Origin: Candidatus Stoquefichus sp.
GTDB lineage: Bacteria > Bacillota_I > Bacilli_A > Erysipelotrichales > Coprobacillaceae
Reading direction: 5' to 3'
DNA length: 57,574 nt
Assembly (NCBI GenBank): GCA_021768625.1
Contig: JAETUM010000011.1
Location: forward strand, 1 to 57,574
Shown here: piece after piece, positions 29,472-38,016 of the stretch
Layout of the letters: the number at the start of each line of letters is the position of its first letter
Numbering within the stretch: the first letter of the stretch is position 1
Made by a program: the position numbers and the translations under genes
Notes under the pieces: generated by a model
What the model was told of the DNA's origin: nothing
Databases searched by the model: none
Seen by the model: only the letters and a program-made list of their open reading frames with translations

Positions 29472-30986
29472 ATGAAGAACATTCTTGAATATTTAGAGTA
29501 CTCTACAGAATTATATAAAGATAAAATAGCTTTTACAGATGAAGAAAATGAATTAAGCTATAGAAAATGTTTAAATGATTCTAAAAGAATAGGAACATAT
29601 TTATTAAAACTTAATAAAAAGAGAAAACCTATTGCTGTATTGATGGATAAAAATGTAGAAAGTTTAACATGTTTTTTTGGAATTGTTTATAGTGGAAATT
29701 TTTATGTTGTTATTGATTCAAAAATGCCACAAGATAGAATTCAAAAAATATTTGAAACATTAGAACCAATAGCTTTAATAACAGATCATAAATATGAAGA
29801 ATTAGCAACATCTTTACATCAACATGTTTGTATATATGAAGATATGATGTCTACATCTATAAATGAAGAAAAACTACAAATGATTAGAAATCAAATGATA
29901 GATACAGATCCATTATATGCCTTATTTACATCTGGCTCGACAGGTATTCCTAAAGGAGTTGTTATATCACATCGTAATGTTATCACATATGCAAATTGGT
30001 TTGTGAACACTTTTGATATTAACAATCATACGCAATTTGGAAGTCAAACACCTTTTTATTTCAGTATGTCAGTCTCTGATGTATTTAGTACAATTTTAAC
30101 AGGAGCAACCTTACATATTTTACCAAAGAAACTTTTTTCTTTTCCAGTTAAATTATTTGAATATATGAATAAGAAAAAGGTGAATACAATTTATTGGGTT
30201 CCATCTGCATTATGTATTATAGCTAATTTAAAGGTTTTAGATTATGTAGATTTACCATATTTAGAAAAGGTTTTATTTGCTGGAGAAGTTATGCCAACAA
30301 AACAATTAAATTATTGGATAAAGAAAAAGCCACATCTTATGTATGCAAATCTATTTGGACCTACTGAAACAACAGATATATGTACATATTATATTGTTGA
30401 TCGAGCATTTAAAGATGATGAATCTTTACCTATTGGTAAAGCATGTCAAAATTGTGATGTCTTTTTACTTGATGAGAATAATCAAGAGGTTCTTGATCAA
30501 AGTGAGGGAGAATTATGTGTAAGAGGATCTTTTTTAGCAATGGGTTATTATAATAATCTATTAAAGACAAAGGAAGCTTTTATACAAAATCCTTTAAATC
30601 ATTCGTATCCAGAAATGATATATAGAACAGGTGATTTAGTTAAATATAATGATAGAGGAGAATTAATTTATATAACACGTAAAGATTTTCAGATTAAACA
30701 TATGGGTTATAGAATTGAATTAGGAGAGATTGAAACAGCTGTTTCATCACTAGAAAAAATACAATCTTCAGTTGTTATTTATGATAGAAAACAAGATAAA
30801 ATTGTCTTAATATATGTCGGAAAAATAAGTGAAGAAGATATCATGAAAGGAATTTCACAAAAAATTCCACAATATATGTATCCACAAATTTTTATTAAAA
30901 CAAGAAATTTACCATATAATCAAAATGGAAAAATTGATAGAAAGTGGTTAAATGATCATTATTTAGAATTAAAGGAGAAAAAGTAA
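29472..30986 (+). CDS. dltA: DltA-like amino-acid adenylating ligase
   Basis: DltA activates D-alanine with ATP and loads it onto the carrier protein for transfer to teichoic acids. The 504-aa protein has the adenylate-forming core (LFTSGSTGIPKGVV, FGPTET, YRTGDLVKYNDRG) and the C-terminal lysine (NQNGKIDRK). The motif normally FCGE, whose cysteine lines the D-Ala pocket in Bacillus DltA, reads LFAGEVMP here. That substitution leaves the substrate open: D-Ala with relaxed selectivity, or another small amino acid. RBS AAGGAGGGG. The carrier-protein gene follows at once. Confidence 0.8.
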   Translation: MKNILEYLEYSTELYKDKIAFTDEENELSYRKCLNDSKRIGTYLLKLNKKRKPIAVLMDKNVESLTCFFGIVYSGNFYVVIDSKMPQDRIQKIFETLEPIALITDHKYEELATSLHQHVCIYEDMMSTSINEEKLQMIRNQMIDTDPLYALFTSGSTGIPKGVVISHRNVITYANWFVNTFDINNHTQFGSQTPFYFSMSVSDVFSTILTGATLHILPKKLFSFPVKLFEYMNKKKVNTIYWVPSALCIIANLKVLDYVDLPYLEKVLFAGEVMPTKQLNYWIKKKPHLMYANLFGPTETTDICTYYIVDRAFKDDESLPIGKACQNCDVFLLDENNQEVLDQSEGELCVRGSFLAMGYYNNLLKTKEAFIQNPLNHSYPEMIYRTGDLVKYNDRGELIYITRKDFQIKHMGYRIELGEIETAVSSLEKIQSSVVIYDRKQDKIVLIYVGKISEEDIMKGISQKIPQYMYPQIFIKTRNLPYNQNGKIDRKWLNDHYLELKEKK

Positions 30987-31214
30987 ATGGAAGAATTATT
31001 AGATATTTTAAAAGATATGAAACCAGGAGTACAATTTGAAAATGAAGCAAATTTAATAGATGATGGAATATTAGATTCATTAGATGTTATGAATTTATCA
31101 GTTATATTAAACGATGAATATGATATAGAAATTACACCATTAGATATTATTCCAGAAAATTTTAAATCAATTGAATCTATATATGCACTTATAACTCGTT
31201 TACAGGAAGACTAA
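30987..31214 (+). CDS. dltC: DltC-like aminoacyl carrier protein
   Basis: The 75-aa acidic carrier protein has the phosphopantetheine serine in DDGILDSLDVMNLSV. The activated amino acid would be held here as a thioester. It starts directly after the ligase stop codon and is followed one base later by the MBOAT gene; the order A-C-B-D differs from the usual A-B-C-D. The carrier is short and typical, with no extra domain. Confidence 0.85.
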   Translation: MEELLDILKDMKPGVQFENEANLIDDGILDSLDVMNLSVILNDEYDIEITPLDIIPENFKSIESIYALITRLQED

Positions 31215-31215
31215 T

Positions 31216-32787
31216 ATGTCATATACGAGTTTTTCTTATTTATTATTCTTTTTAGGAATAACTTATGTTTTATATACTTTATTTCCTAAAAAGTATAAGT
31301 ATATTGTTTTATTATGTATGAGTTATTTGTTTTATATAGTTTCTTCAAGTTGGTTGATTGTTTTTATTGTTTTAACAACCTTTATTATTTATTTTAGTGC
31401 CATTTGGATAGATAAAATTAATAGTATTTTTATAGATGTTAAAAAGAATCTTAATAGAGATGAAAAGAAGAATTTAAAAAATAAACTTTTATGGCAGAAA
31501 AAAGCAGTTGTCTGTGTTATGTTATTTTTTTGTTTAGGAGCTTTGATATTTTTAAAATATTATAATTTATTTTCTGAAATTTTAAATTTTGTTATTTTTC
31601 AACATATTCATTTAGAATTACCTTATTTAAAACTTTTATTACCATTAGGTATTTCATTTTATACATTACAAGCAATAAGTTATGTTATAGATGTCTACAG
31701 AGGAAAGTATAAAGCTGATTATTGCTTACCAAGAGTTGCTTTATATTTAGTTTTCTTTCCTACTATAGTAGAAGGTCCAATAGGACGATATGATGAATAT
31801 GCTTATCAATTATATGAAGGACATTCTTTTCATTATGAGAATCTAACATTTGGTTGTCAATTAATTTTATGGGGATTGTTTAAGAAGTTAGTTATAGCTG
31901 ATAGAGCTAATCTTTTTGTAAATGTTGTTTTTAAGAGTCCACAAGATTATGCAGGATTTGCTGTTATATTCTCTATTATTTTTTATACAATACAGATTTA
32001 TACAGAATTTTCAGGATGTATGGATATAGTGAGAGGAAGTGCACAGATATTTAGTGTTCATCTGCCTCAAAACTTTAAACAACCTTTCTTTTCAAAAAGT
32101 ATTAATGAATTTTGGCAAAGATGGCATATGACTTTAGGAACTTGGTTAAGAGATTATGTTTTTTATAGTGTTTCTCTTTCACAACCTTTTAAGAAATTTA
32201 ATCAACTTGTTAAAAATCATTGTAATGGGTATTTATCAAAATTATTACCTGCTACAACTGCGTTATTTTTTGTTTGGATCTGTAATGGATTATGGCATGG
32301 AGCAAGTATAAAGTATATTGTTTATGGAATGTATTACTATGTTTTAATGGTTTTAGGTATGTTTTTAGAACCAGTGTTTATAAAAGTTATGAAAATTTTT
32401 CATATTCATAAAGAGACACAATATTTTAGAGTATTTCAAATTATAAGAACTTGTATTCTTGTTAATATTGGTATGCTTATTTTTAGAGCTAAAGATTTAA
32501 CAACTGCTTGGAATATGTTTTTATCTTGTTTTAGAGATTTTTCTTTACAACCCTTATCTTCTTATGGATTAAGGTTAAGTGATCTTCTTATGATTGTTTG
32601 TGGAGTTGTTATTGTATTTATTGTAGGAGTATTAAAAGAAAAAGGTGTTTCTATTAGAGAAACGATTGCAAAAAGAAATATTGTATTAAGATGGACTGTT
32701 TATTTTGCTGCTTTATTTATTGTCATTATTTTGGGTGCATATGGAAGAGGTTATGATGCTGTTAGCTTTATATATGCACAATTTTAG
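31216..32787 (+). CDS. dltB: DltB-like MBOAT acyltransferase
   Basis: The 523-aa polytopic membrane protein is an MBOAT that should move the acyl group from the carrier across the membrane. It shows FFPTIVEGPIGRYDEY, INEFWQRWHMTLGTWLRDYVFY and the conserved histidine in CNGLWHGAS. In length and motifs it lies between DltB and the alginate/peptidoglycan acetylating MBOATs, but the adjacent ligase and carrier argue for aminoacyl transfer. It begins one base after the dltC stop codon. Confidence 0.85.
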   Translation: MSYTSFSYLLFFLGITYVLYTLFPKKYKYIVLLCMSYLFYIVSSSWLIVFIVLTTFIIYFSAIWIDKINSIFIDVKKNLNRDEKKNLKNKLLWQKKAVVCVMLFFCLGALIFLKYYNLFSEILNFVIFQHIHLELPYLKLLLPLGISFYTLQAISYVIDVYRGKYKADYCLPRVALYLVFFPTIVEGPIGRYDEYAYQLYEGHSFHYENLTFGCQLILWGLFKKLVIADRANLFVNVVFKSPQDYAGFAVIFSIIFYTIQIYTEFSGCMDIVRGSAQIFSVHLPQNFKQPFFSKSINEFWQRWHMTLGTWLRDYVFYSVSLSQPFKKFNQLVKNHCNGYLSKLLPATTALFFVWICNGLWHGASIKYIVYGMYYYVLMVLGMFLEPVFIKVMKIFHIHKETQYFRVFQIIRTCILVNIGMLIFRAKDLTTAWNMFLSCFRDFSLQPLSSYGLRLSDLLMIVCGVVIVFIVGVLKEKGVSIRETIAKRNIVLRWTVYFAALFIVIILGAYGRGYDAVSFIYAQF

Positions 32788-32796
32788 GAGGAAGTT

Positions 32797-33762
32797 ATGG
32801 ATAATAGAAAAAATTTGATAAAACAGTTATCAAAAATTGGATTATTCCTAGTAATATTTTTCATTTGTTTAAATGTTTTTTCGCATATATTATTACCTAA
32901 AAATAATAATAAAAAAAGTGGAATAAAATATGAGAATGCAAGAGGATTTTATGGTGAAAGAAAAAATAGCTTAGATATTATTGCACTTGGAAATAGTAAT
33001 TTATATAGTTCATTTATTCCAAATCAATTGTGGAATAATAAAGGTTATACTTCTTATGTTTGTGCAGAACCATCACAAACAGTCTTTCAGGCTTATGCTT
33101 TACTTAAAGAGGTCTTTTCTTGCCAAAAACCTCAATTAGTTATATTAGAAACAGATGGTTTATTTACTAAAGGTGATGAATTTGAACAAATAACTTCTAT
33201 GTATATGAAAGAAATATTTCCAGTTTTTGAATATCATTCTAGATGGAGAAGTATTCAAATCAGTGATTTTACTGATAGTCCTCATTATGATACAACTATT
33301 AATAACAAAGGTTATGTATATAGAAGTGCTGTAAAGCCATATAAAGGTGGAAAGAAATATCTTAAGAAAAAGAATAAGAGAGATAATTTCAATGTATTTA
33401 ATCAAATGTATTTAGATAAGATTAATCAATTATGCCAAGAAAATCATGCTTCTCTTCTTTTATTAAGTGTTCCCTCTGCAAAAGCATGGAATTATGAAAA
33501 ACATAATATCATTAAAGAGTATGCTTTAAAAAAGAATATCCCTTTTTTAGATTTAAATACAGAAAAGAAACAAGCAAATATTGATTGGATGACAGATACA
33601 AAAGATAAAGGAATGCATCTTAATATTAATGGTGCGAGAAAAGTAACAAAATATTTAGAGGAATATCTTCAGAAAAAATATACTTTTATTGATCATAGAA
33701 ATGATATACGATATGATGAATGGAATCGAAACAAATTAAAAACAATAGAAAGTAAAACATAA
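32797..33762 (+). CDS. dltD: DltD-like extracytoplasmic transferase/esterase
   Basis: The 321-aa protein has an N-terminal membrane anchor (about residues 13-33) and an exported SGNH-type body: the nucleophile motif reads ALGNSNLYSS, and the catalytic Asp-His pair is likely in DKGMHLN near the C-terminus. This is the place and topology of DltD, but it is about 80-100 aa shorter than usual and rather diverged. It should complete the surface transfer step. RBS AGGAGG. No terminator follows; the ffs promoter begins just two bases after its stop codon. Confidence 0.7.
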   Translation: MDNRKNLIKQLSKIGLFLVIFFICLNVFSHILLPKNNNKKSGIKYENARGFYGERKNSLDIIALGNSNLYSSFIPNQLWNNKGYTSYVCAEPSQTVFQAYALLKEVFSCQKPQLVILETDGLFTKGDEFEQITSMYMKEIFPVFEYHSRWRSIQISDFTDSPHYDTTINNKGYVYRSAVKPYKGGKKYLKKKNKRDNFNVFNQMYLDKINQLCQENHASLLLLSVPSAKAWNYEKHNIIKEYALKKNIPFLDLNTEKKQANIDWMTDTKDKGMHLNINGARKVTKYLEEYLQKKYTFIDHRNDIRYDEWNRNKLKTIESKT

Positions 33763-33763
33763 C

Positions 33764-33791
33764 TTGATTTCAAAATAATATATGTTATAAT
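33764..33791 (+). promoter_or_regulatory. ffs promoter
   Basis: TTGATT (33764-33769) and TATAAT (33786-33791, within TATGTTATAAT), spacer 16. Start would be at about 33798-33799, the first base of the RNA. Confidence 0.85.
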
Positions 33792-33798
33792 ATTCATT

Positions 33799-33883
33799 GC
33801 CATTACAATAGACGGCTTCGAACCATGTCAGGACCGGAAGGTAGCAGCATTAAGAATGTCCGCTTATGTGTAGTGGCTTTTTT
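33799..33883 (+). ncRNA. ffs: Signal recognition particle RNA (small bacterial type)
   Basis: The RNA contains the invariant SRP hairpin GTCAGGACCGGAAGGTAGCA (33828-33847) and continues CATTAAG. The ends pair (GCCATTACA with TGTAGTGGC, 33799-33807 and 33869-33877), and six T residues follow. It is about 80 nt, the short form without an Alu domain, even though Bacillus has the long form. It binds Ffh to target membrane proteins. It lies just before tadA, as in many Firmicutes where ffs, tadA and dnaX cluster. Confidence 0.95.
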
Positions 33884-33898
33884 AAAAGGAGAGTAATG

Positions 33899-34339
33899 AT
33901 GACTGATATTGAGTATATGGAAATAGCTTATCAACAGGCAGAGCTTGCTAGAGAACATGATGAGGTTCCAATTGGAGCCATTATAGTTAAGGATAATAAA
34001 ATTATCTCAAAAGGTTATAATCAAAAAGAAACCATGAATGATGTCACAGCTCATGCAGAAATGATAGCTATTAGACAAGCGTGTCAAAAATTAGGAACAT
34101 GGCATTTAGATGGATGTATATTATATTCTACATTAGAACCTTGTATTATGTGTAGTGGAGCAATTATACAAAGTCGTATTGAAAAAGTCGTTTTTGGAGC
34201 AAAAGGAGAAAGATGGCATGGATTGACAGAATATTTAAAATGTCATAAATTTAATCACTATCCACAAGTTGTCGAAGGTATTTTGAAAGAAAAATGTTCT
34301 TCATTATTAACTCAATATTTTCATTTAAAAAGAAATTAA
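33899..34339 (+). CDS. tadA: tRNA-specific adenosine deaminase TadA
   Basis: TadA makes inosine at the wobble position of tRNA-Arg. The 146-aa deaminase has the zinc/catalytic motif TAHAEMIAIRQA (HAE) and EPCIMCSGAI (PCxxC). I start at 33899 because AAGGAGAG is correctly spaced from it; the ATG three bases earlier is too close, and the open frame upstream runs into the ffs RNA. It may depend on read-through from ffs. Confidence 0.94.
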   Translation: MTDIEYMEIAYQQAELAREHDEVPIGAIIVKDNKIISKGYNQKETMNDVTAHAEMIAIRQACQKLGTWHLDGCILYSTLEPCIMCSGAIIQSRIEKVVFGAKGERWHGLTEYLKCHKFNHYPQVVEGILKEKCSSLLTQYFHLKRN

Positions 34340-34350
34340 TTTTCATAGGA

Positions 34351-34378
34351 CATCTCTTAGCATTTAAGAGATGTTTTA
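34351..34378 (+). terminator. Terminator after tadA
   Basis: CATCTCTTA and TAAGAGATG (loop GCATT) followed by a T run. Confidence 0.85.
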
Positions 34379-34420
34379 TAATATTGTAAGAATATATTTT
34401 ATTTCTTTATTTATAAAATA

Positions 34421-34429
34421 TGTTATAAT
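34421..34429 (+). promoter_or_regulatory. Extended -10 promoter of the dnaX operon
   Basis: TGTTATAAT in the sequence ATGTTATAAT, 10 bases before the dnaX ribosome site. No strong -35. Confidence 0.6.
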
Positions 34430-34448
34430 TGACAAAGGAGTTGGTGAT

Positions 34449-36203
34449 ATGGCATACAAAACATTATATAGAGTATATCGTCCACAGAAGTTTGAAGATG
34501 TTGCAGGGCAAGAGCATATTATTACGACTTTGCGACATGCTGTTGAAGAAAATAAAATTGCACACGCATACTTATTTTGTGGACCAAGAGGAACTGGAAA
34601 AACAACAATAGCAAAATTATTAGCAAAGGCAATTAATTGTACAGAAGATATCAAGCCTTGTGATCATTGTGAAAACTGTATACAAATAGCAGAAGGAACA
34701 CATCCAGATGTTATTGAAATAGATGCAGCTAGTAATAATGGTGTAGATGAAGTAAGAAGTCTTATTGAAAAGGTTAAATATGCTCCAACGCAAGGTCGTT
34801 ACAAAGTTTATATTATTGATGAGGTACATATGATGTCTACAGGAGCTTTTAATGCTTTATTAAAAACATTAGAAGAGCCACCAGCACATGTTGTTTTTAT
34901 TCTTGCAACTACAGAACCACATAAAATATTACCAACAATCATTTCAAGATGTCAAAGATTTGATTTCACTAAATTGGGATTAACTGACATTATAAAACGT
35001 ATGAAGGATGTTGTTAAGCAAGAGGGATATAACTGTGATGATGATGCATTGGAAATGATTGCAAAACTTGCAGATGGTGGAATGAGAGATGCATTGTCTA
35101 TTCTAGAACAATGTTTAGCATATAACGATAAACATTTAACAATTCAAGATGTTAATCAAATATATGGTTTGTTATCTTTGGATAAGAAAATTGATCTTAT
35201 TAGACTTATGTTAACTAAAGATATGAAGCAATCTTTAGCTACTTTAGAAGAAATGAAGAATAATGGGATAGATATTAAAAGATTAACATTAGATTTAGTA
35301 GATATTCTTAAAGACATTATTATATATAGAAATACACAAGATACATCACTATTATTTGTTTTATCTAAATATTATTTAGATATGATTGTTCAGCATATTT
35401 CATGTGAAGAGGCTTTTGAGTTTATTGATATATTGATGGATGCAAGTGAAAAGTATGCAAAGGTTATTAATCCATCTATTTATTTTGAACTAGCTATTCT
35501 TAAAATTTGTAATCATGTAAAAGAAGAAAAAGTCATTGAAATAAAACCACAGGAAAACACTTTTGAAAAAGTGAAACATATAGAAGAAGTAGAAGTTATT
35601 CAGGAAGAAGTCATAGAAGATCCAATAATTGAAGAAGTTTTAGAAGAAACAGTAGAAGAAAGCATTCCTACTTTTGAATTTGAAAAAGAAGAAGAAGTAG
35701 AAGAAAGTGTATCAAATGATATTACTGTTGATCCTAATGATATTATGAATATACTGGTACAAGCTAATCGAAAAATATTAGAAAGTATTCAAGAGAGATG
35801 GCCTATTATCAAGAGATATTTAGCAAATCTAAATATGGCAAAAAGTGCAGCCATGTTATGTGATGGAATGGCTGTTGCTGCATGTCCAGGTGGCTTGATT
35901 ATTGCTTTTGAATTTCAACCTGCTGTCAATGCTGTTAATTATTATAAAAATTATTTACAGCTCAGTTCATTTTTGAAGGAGATATTAGGAAGTGAATATA
36001 AATTTATAGCTATTCAACAAGATGAATGGATAAAAATGAGAAGTCATTTTATTGAATTAAAAAAGGCTGGACAATTACCACAACCTCATGAAATAACATT
36101 AAAACATATTGATAGCAAGGATTTAGAATCTATCAATTTGAATGAGGCACAGAAGTTTGCAGTTGAAAATTTTGGGAATATTGTAGAGTTTAAGGAGGAT
36201 TAA
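34449..36203 (+). CDS. dnaX: DNA polymerase III subunits gamma/tau
   Basis: DnaX is the clamp-loader ATPase and organiser of the replisome. The 584-aa protein has Walker A GPRGTGKTTIAKLLA, the zinc cysteines (CTEDIKPCDHCENC), DEVHMMS, and the sensor TTEPHKILPTIISRCQRF. A Glu/Val-rich linker lies at about residues 385-440 before the tau-type C-terminal domain. I start at MAYKTLYRV (34449), after AAGGAGTTGGTGAT. No programmed frameshift site is evident, so only tau is likely made, as in Bacillus. Confidence 0.95.
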   Translation: MAYKTLYRVYRPQKFEDVAGQEHIITTLRHAVEENKIAHAYLFCGPRGTGKTTIAKLLAKAINCTEDIKPCDHCENCIQIAEGTHPDVIEIDAASNNGVDEVRSLIEKVKYAPTQGRYKVYIIDEVHMMSTGAFNALLKTLEEPPAHVVFILATTEPHKILPTIISRCQRFDFTKLGLTDIIKRMKDVVKQEGYNCDDDALEMIAKLADGGMRDALSILEQCLAYNDKHLTIQDVNQIYGLLSLDKKIDLIRLMLTKDMKQSLATLEEMKNNGIDIKRLTLDLVDILKDIIIYRNTQDTSLLFVLSKYYLDMIVQHISCEEAFEFIDILMDASEKYAKVINPSIYFELAILKICNHVKEEKVIEIKPQENTFEKVKHIEEVEVIQEEVIEDPIIEEVLEETVEESIPTFEFEKEEEVEESVSNDITVDPNDIMNILVQANRKILESIQERWPIIKRYLANLNMAKSAAMLCDGMAVAACPGGLIIAFEFQPAVNAVNYYKNYLQLSSFLKEILGSEYKFIAIQQDEWIKMRSHFIELKKAGQLPQPHEITLKHIDSKDLESINLNEAQKFAVENFGNIVEFKED

Positions 36204-36204
36204 T

Positions 36205-36513
36205 ATGAATTTTAATCAATTAATGAAACAAGCACAGCAAATGCAAAGAAAAGTTAATAAAGTAAAAAAAGAATTTGAAAGTAAAGAATTTGAATTTGAA
36301 AGTCAACAAGGAGTAGTTCAAGGTAAAATAAATGGAAAATTAGAGATAGTTGAGCTAAATATTGATAATCAAATGTTGAATATTGAAAATAAAGAACTTT
36401 TACAAGATTTAATTGTTGTTTCTTTGAATGAAACTATTCAAAAAGTAAGTCAAGAAAAGGAAGATACATTAAATAAGGTTACTAATGGTGTTGATGTATC
36501 AGCATTCTTATAA
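36205..36513 (+). CDS. ebfC: Nucleoid-associated protein, YbaB/EbfC family
   Basis: A 102-aa DNA-binding protein of the YbaB/EbfC family (Bacillus YaaK), always between dnaX and recR in Firmicutes. It starts MNFNQLMKQAQQMQRKVNKV and has the KINGKLEIVELNID core. It probably binds DNA as a dimer; its role is unclear in the family. RBS TAAGGAGGATT. Its stop codon overlaps the recR start (TAATG). Confidence 0.93.
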   Translation: MNFNQLMKQAQQMQRKVNKVKKEFESKEFEFESQQGVVQGKINGKLEIVELNIDNQMLNIENKELLQDLIVVSLNETIQKVSQEKEDTLNKVTNGVDVSAFL

Positions 36514-37106
36514 TGGAATATCCAAAATCATTTGAAGAACTTGTTGAATGTTTTAAATTACTACCAGGAATTGGAGGTAAAGGAGCAGAACGAATGACAT
36601 ATCATGTTTTAGATATGGATGAAGAACAAGTTCAAAGATTTTCTCAAGCGATTATTAATTTTAAGAAAGAAATTAAATATTGTAAAAGATGTGGACATAT
36701 ATGTGAAGATGAATTATGTGATATATGTCAGGATTCTACAAGAGACCATTCAACAATTTGTGTCGTAGAAAGTCCAAAGGATGTATTTGCTATGGAAAAA
36801 TTAAAAGAGTATAGAGGCTTATATCATGTTTTACATGGAACTATGTCTATTATGGATGGCAAAACAATAGACGATTTAAATATTCAAACTCTTTTTGATA
36901 GATTAAATGAAGATATTCATGAAGTTATAATAGCAACAAATCCAACAAGAGAAGGGGAGACAACAGCATTGTTTTTAGCAAAACTTCTTGCTAAGAAAAA
37001 TATCCCTGCTAGTCGCATTGCTAATGGCTTGCCAATTGGAAGTAATTTAGATTATGCAGATGAATTAACTTTATTAAAATCATTAGAAGGCAGAAAAAAA
37101 ATATAA
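36513..37106 (+). CDS. recR: Recombination protein RecR
   Basis: RecR acts with RecO and RecF in gap repair. The 197-aa protein has the helix-hairpin-helix (LPGIGGKGAERMTYHVL), the four-cysteine zinc finger (CKRCGHICEDELCDIC) and the Toprim domain (VVESPKDVFAMEK, ATNPTREGETTALFLA). It overlaps ebfC by one base and is followed by a terminator whose 3' arm carries the ribosome site of the next small gene. Confidence 0.96.
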   Translation: MEYPKSFEELVECFKLLPGIGGKGAERMTYHVLDMDEEQVQRFSQAIINFKKEIKYCKRCGHICEDELCDICQDSTRDHSTICVVESPKDVFAMEKLKEYRGLYHVLHGTMSIMDGKTIDDLNIQTLFDRLNEDIHEVIIATNPTREGETTALFLAKLLAKKNIPASRIANGLPIGSNLDYADELTLLKSLEGRKKI

Positions 37107-37137
37107 TCACCTCATATAATTAGTGAGGTGATTTTTT
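37106..37137 (+). terminator. recR terminator containing the Shine-Dalgarno of the next gene
   Basis: Arms ATCACCTCA (37106-37114) and TGAGGTGAT (37124-37132) with a T run. The 3' arm holds GAGGTGA, six bases before the ATG at 37138, so the hairpin that ends recR transcription also masks the SD of the following gene. Confidence 0.85.
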
Positions 37138-37320
37138 ATGTTTAAAATTATAAAACTTTTAGTAAGAATTTTTTTATCTATAATAGCTATTATTATATTT
37201 AATACATTTCAATTCATTACACACATAACAATTAGTTTAAATCTTTTTAGTATAATTATGATAACTTTTTTTGATATTTTTGGTTTTATTTTGTGTATTG
37301 TGTTAAAATTACTTCTATAA
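37138..37320 (+). CDS. Small membrane protein, BofA-like
   Basis: The 60-aa protein is almost all hydrophobic, with two membrane segments (about residues 8-28 and 34-58). In Bacillus the gene after recR (after yaaL) is bofA, an inhibitor of pro-sigma-K processing. The C-terminal part, NLFSIIMITFFDIFGFILCI then VLKLLL, resembles the BofA end (N-P-x-T-a-l-i-v-G-x-l-G-x-P-G-v-i-l-l-v-i-L-K-x-l). The family's NP and PG residues are not conserved, and it is about 25 aa short. BofA is therefore a positional guess with weak sequence support. Confidence 0.5.
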   Translation: MFKIIKLLVRIFLSIIAIIIFNTFQFITHITISLNLFSIIMITFFDIFGFILCIVLKLLL

Positions 37321-37392
37321 GAAGTATATATAAATAATTCTTTATATCTTTGTTGAATTTTTATATAATAGTATGTGGAATGAGGTGTAACG

Positions 37393-38016
37393 ATGTCAGG
37401 ATTTTTTATTACATTTGAAGGTGGAGAAGGTAGTGGAAAGACTACAATAGCAAAAATGGTAAAAGAACAGTTGTCAAAGGAAGGATATCATGTTGTATTA
37501 ACAAGAGAACCTGGTGGTGTTGAAATAGCAGAAGAGATAAGAAATATTATTCATGATGTAAAGAATACAAATATGGATAAAAAAACAGAAGCTTTATTAT
37601 ATGCTGCTAGCCGTAGACAACATTTAGTAGAAAAAGTCATTCCAGCACTAGAGGAAGATTGTATAGTTATTTGTGATAGATATATAGATAGCTCTTTGGT
37701 TTATCAAGGTATAGCTAGAGGAATAGGAATTGAAGAAATTTATCAAATGAATTTATTTGCTACTGAAAATATTCTTCCAATACGTACTCTATTTTTTGAT
37801 ATAAAGCCAGAGGATGGATTAAAGAGAGTATATGAAAATAAAGATAGAGAAGTTAATCGTCTTGATTTAGAAACATTAGATTTCCATCAAAAAGTGTATG
37901 ATGGATATTTAAAACTCTGTGATAAATATCCAGATCGTATTATCAAAGTAGATGCTAGTCAAAATATTGAAGGAGTTTTCAATCAAGTGATTGAGAAAAT
38001 AAAAGAGATTATATGA
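37393..38016 (+). CDS. tmk: Thymidylate kinase
   Basis: Tmk phosphorylates dTMP to dTDP for DNA synthesis. The 207-aa protein starts MSGFFITFEGGEGSGKTTIA (P-loop) and has the DR(Y/H) motif VICDRYIDSSLVYQG and the lid sequence ENKDREVNRLDLE. RBS TGAGGTG. The stop overlaps the holB start (ATGA), the usual tmk-holB arrangement. Confidence 0.96.
   Translation: MSGFFITFEGGEGSGKTTIAKMVKEQLSKEGYHVVLTREPGGVEIAEEIRNIIHDVKNTNMDKKTEALLYAASRRQHLVEKVIPALEEDCIVICDRYIDSSLVYQGIARGIGIEEIYQMNLFATENILPIRTLFFDIKPEDGLKRVYENKDREVNRLDLETLDFHQKVYDGYLKLCDKYPDRIIKVDASQNIEGVFNQVIEKIKEII

Noticed and set aside
34376-34829. Antisense frames over dnaX and its leader
   Set aside because: Shadow frames of dnaX; translations lack any recognisable feature.
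35560-35720. Programmed frameshift site in dnaX
   Set aside because: The Glu-rich linker is A-rich but no slippery heptamer with an SD-like stimulator and hairpin was seen; Firmicute dnaX normally makes one product here.
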